Below, one piece after another: positions 63,951-64,000 of a stretch of DNA of 64,000 nt; position 1 is the first letter of the stretch; every line of letters begins with the position of its first letter. Source of the stretch: an uncultured bacterium (lineage in GTDB: Bacteria > Vulcanimicrobiota > Xenobia > Xenobiales > Xenobiaceae); NCBI GenBank assembly GCA_934621605.1, contig CAKTUZ010000004.1, positions 1 through 64,000 on the forward strand, written 5' to 3'. A program made the position numbers and the translations under genes. The notes under the pieces are model-generated. The model was not told the origin of the DNA, made no database searches, and worked only from the letters and a program-made list of their open reading frames with translations.

Positions 63951-64000
63951 GCGAGGAACAAAAGTCGATTCTACTTTAGTGGTTCCTTCAGCTGATGAGG

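Overview
The window reads as part of the chromosome of a flagellated, double-membraned bacterium. It has a LolA-like carrier, lipoprotein signals, an O-antigen ligase-type protein and the FliOPQR-FlhB-FlhA export apparatus. The phylum cannot be fixed by eye. RpoC is one unsplit chain, which argues against the cyanobacterial/melainabacterial lineage. RpoC lacks the large gamma-proteobacterial insertion and glycyl-tRNA synthetase is the single-chain type, which argue against typical Proteobacteria. A deep-branching or candidate phylum is my best inference. Many genes start with TTG or GTG behind clear Shine-Dalgarno sites, and a few may be leaderless. Small proteins with an N-terminal zinc ribbon recur.

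Layout. 1-3.2 kb: a large nested inverted repeat, a minus-strand cluster (secreted SH3-like protein, zinc-ribbon/PH-like protein, class I glutamine amidotransferase), then a plus-strand FHA protein with an 11-residue Ala/Pro repeat. 3.2-8.8 kb: long-chain acyl-CoA synthetase, a stand-alone I9-like domain, glyS, a LolA-like protein and a zinc-ribbon helical protein. 8.8-13.9 kb (minus): an acyl/aryl-CoA ligase, an O-antigen ligase/TPR protein and a nitroreductase-like protein. 14.3-23.1 kb: a TPR/HD-GYP protein, the minus-strand proA operon, an ABC-F ATPase, a membrane-anchored methyltransferase and a second zinc-ribbon helical protein. 23.3-31.6 kb: ppdK, an XRE regulator, sstT, a Sel1 lipoprotein and proB. 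31.6-37.3 kb: a small DnaE-derived protein, dnaE and a solitary trpB. 37.4-43.3 kb: mostly uncharacterised proteins, including one with a degenerate lethal-factor-like protease domain. 43.5-52.4 kb: tRNA-Pro(CGG), a GapR-like protein, and rpoB-rpoC behind a long structured leader. 52.6-54.7 kb: a helical-repeat protein and an ATP-grasp protein. 54.8-64 kb (minus): fliO(partial)-fliP-fliQ-fliR-flhB-flhA followed by four small helical proteins that share a C-terminal motif.

The strongest lead for something undescribed is the 169-residue protein at 31620-32129, directly upstream of dnaE. By hand alignment it matches DnaE residues 284-391 (fingers/palm entry) and then, without a gap, about the last 36 conserved residues of DnaE. 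It has lost the nucleotide-binding GRGSAAGS loop and everything between, including the catalytic aspartates. Next come the four-member helical family downstream of flhA (candidate export substrates or chaperones), the degenerate lethal-factor-like protein at 37440-38960, a zinc ribbon inserted in RpoB, and a GapR homologue in a background that does not look alphaproteobacterial.
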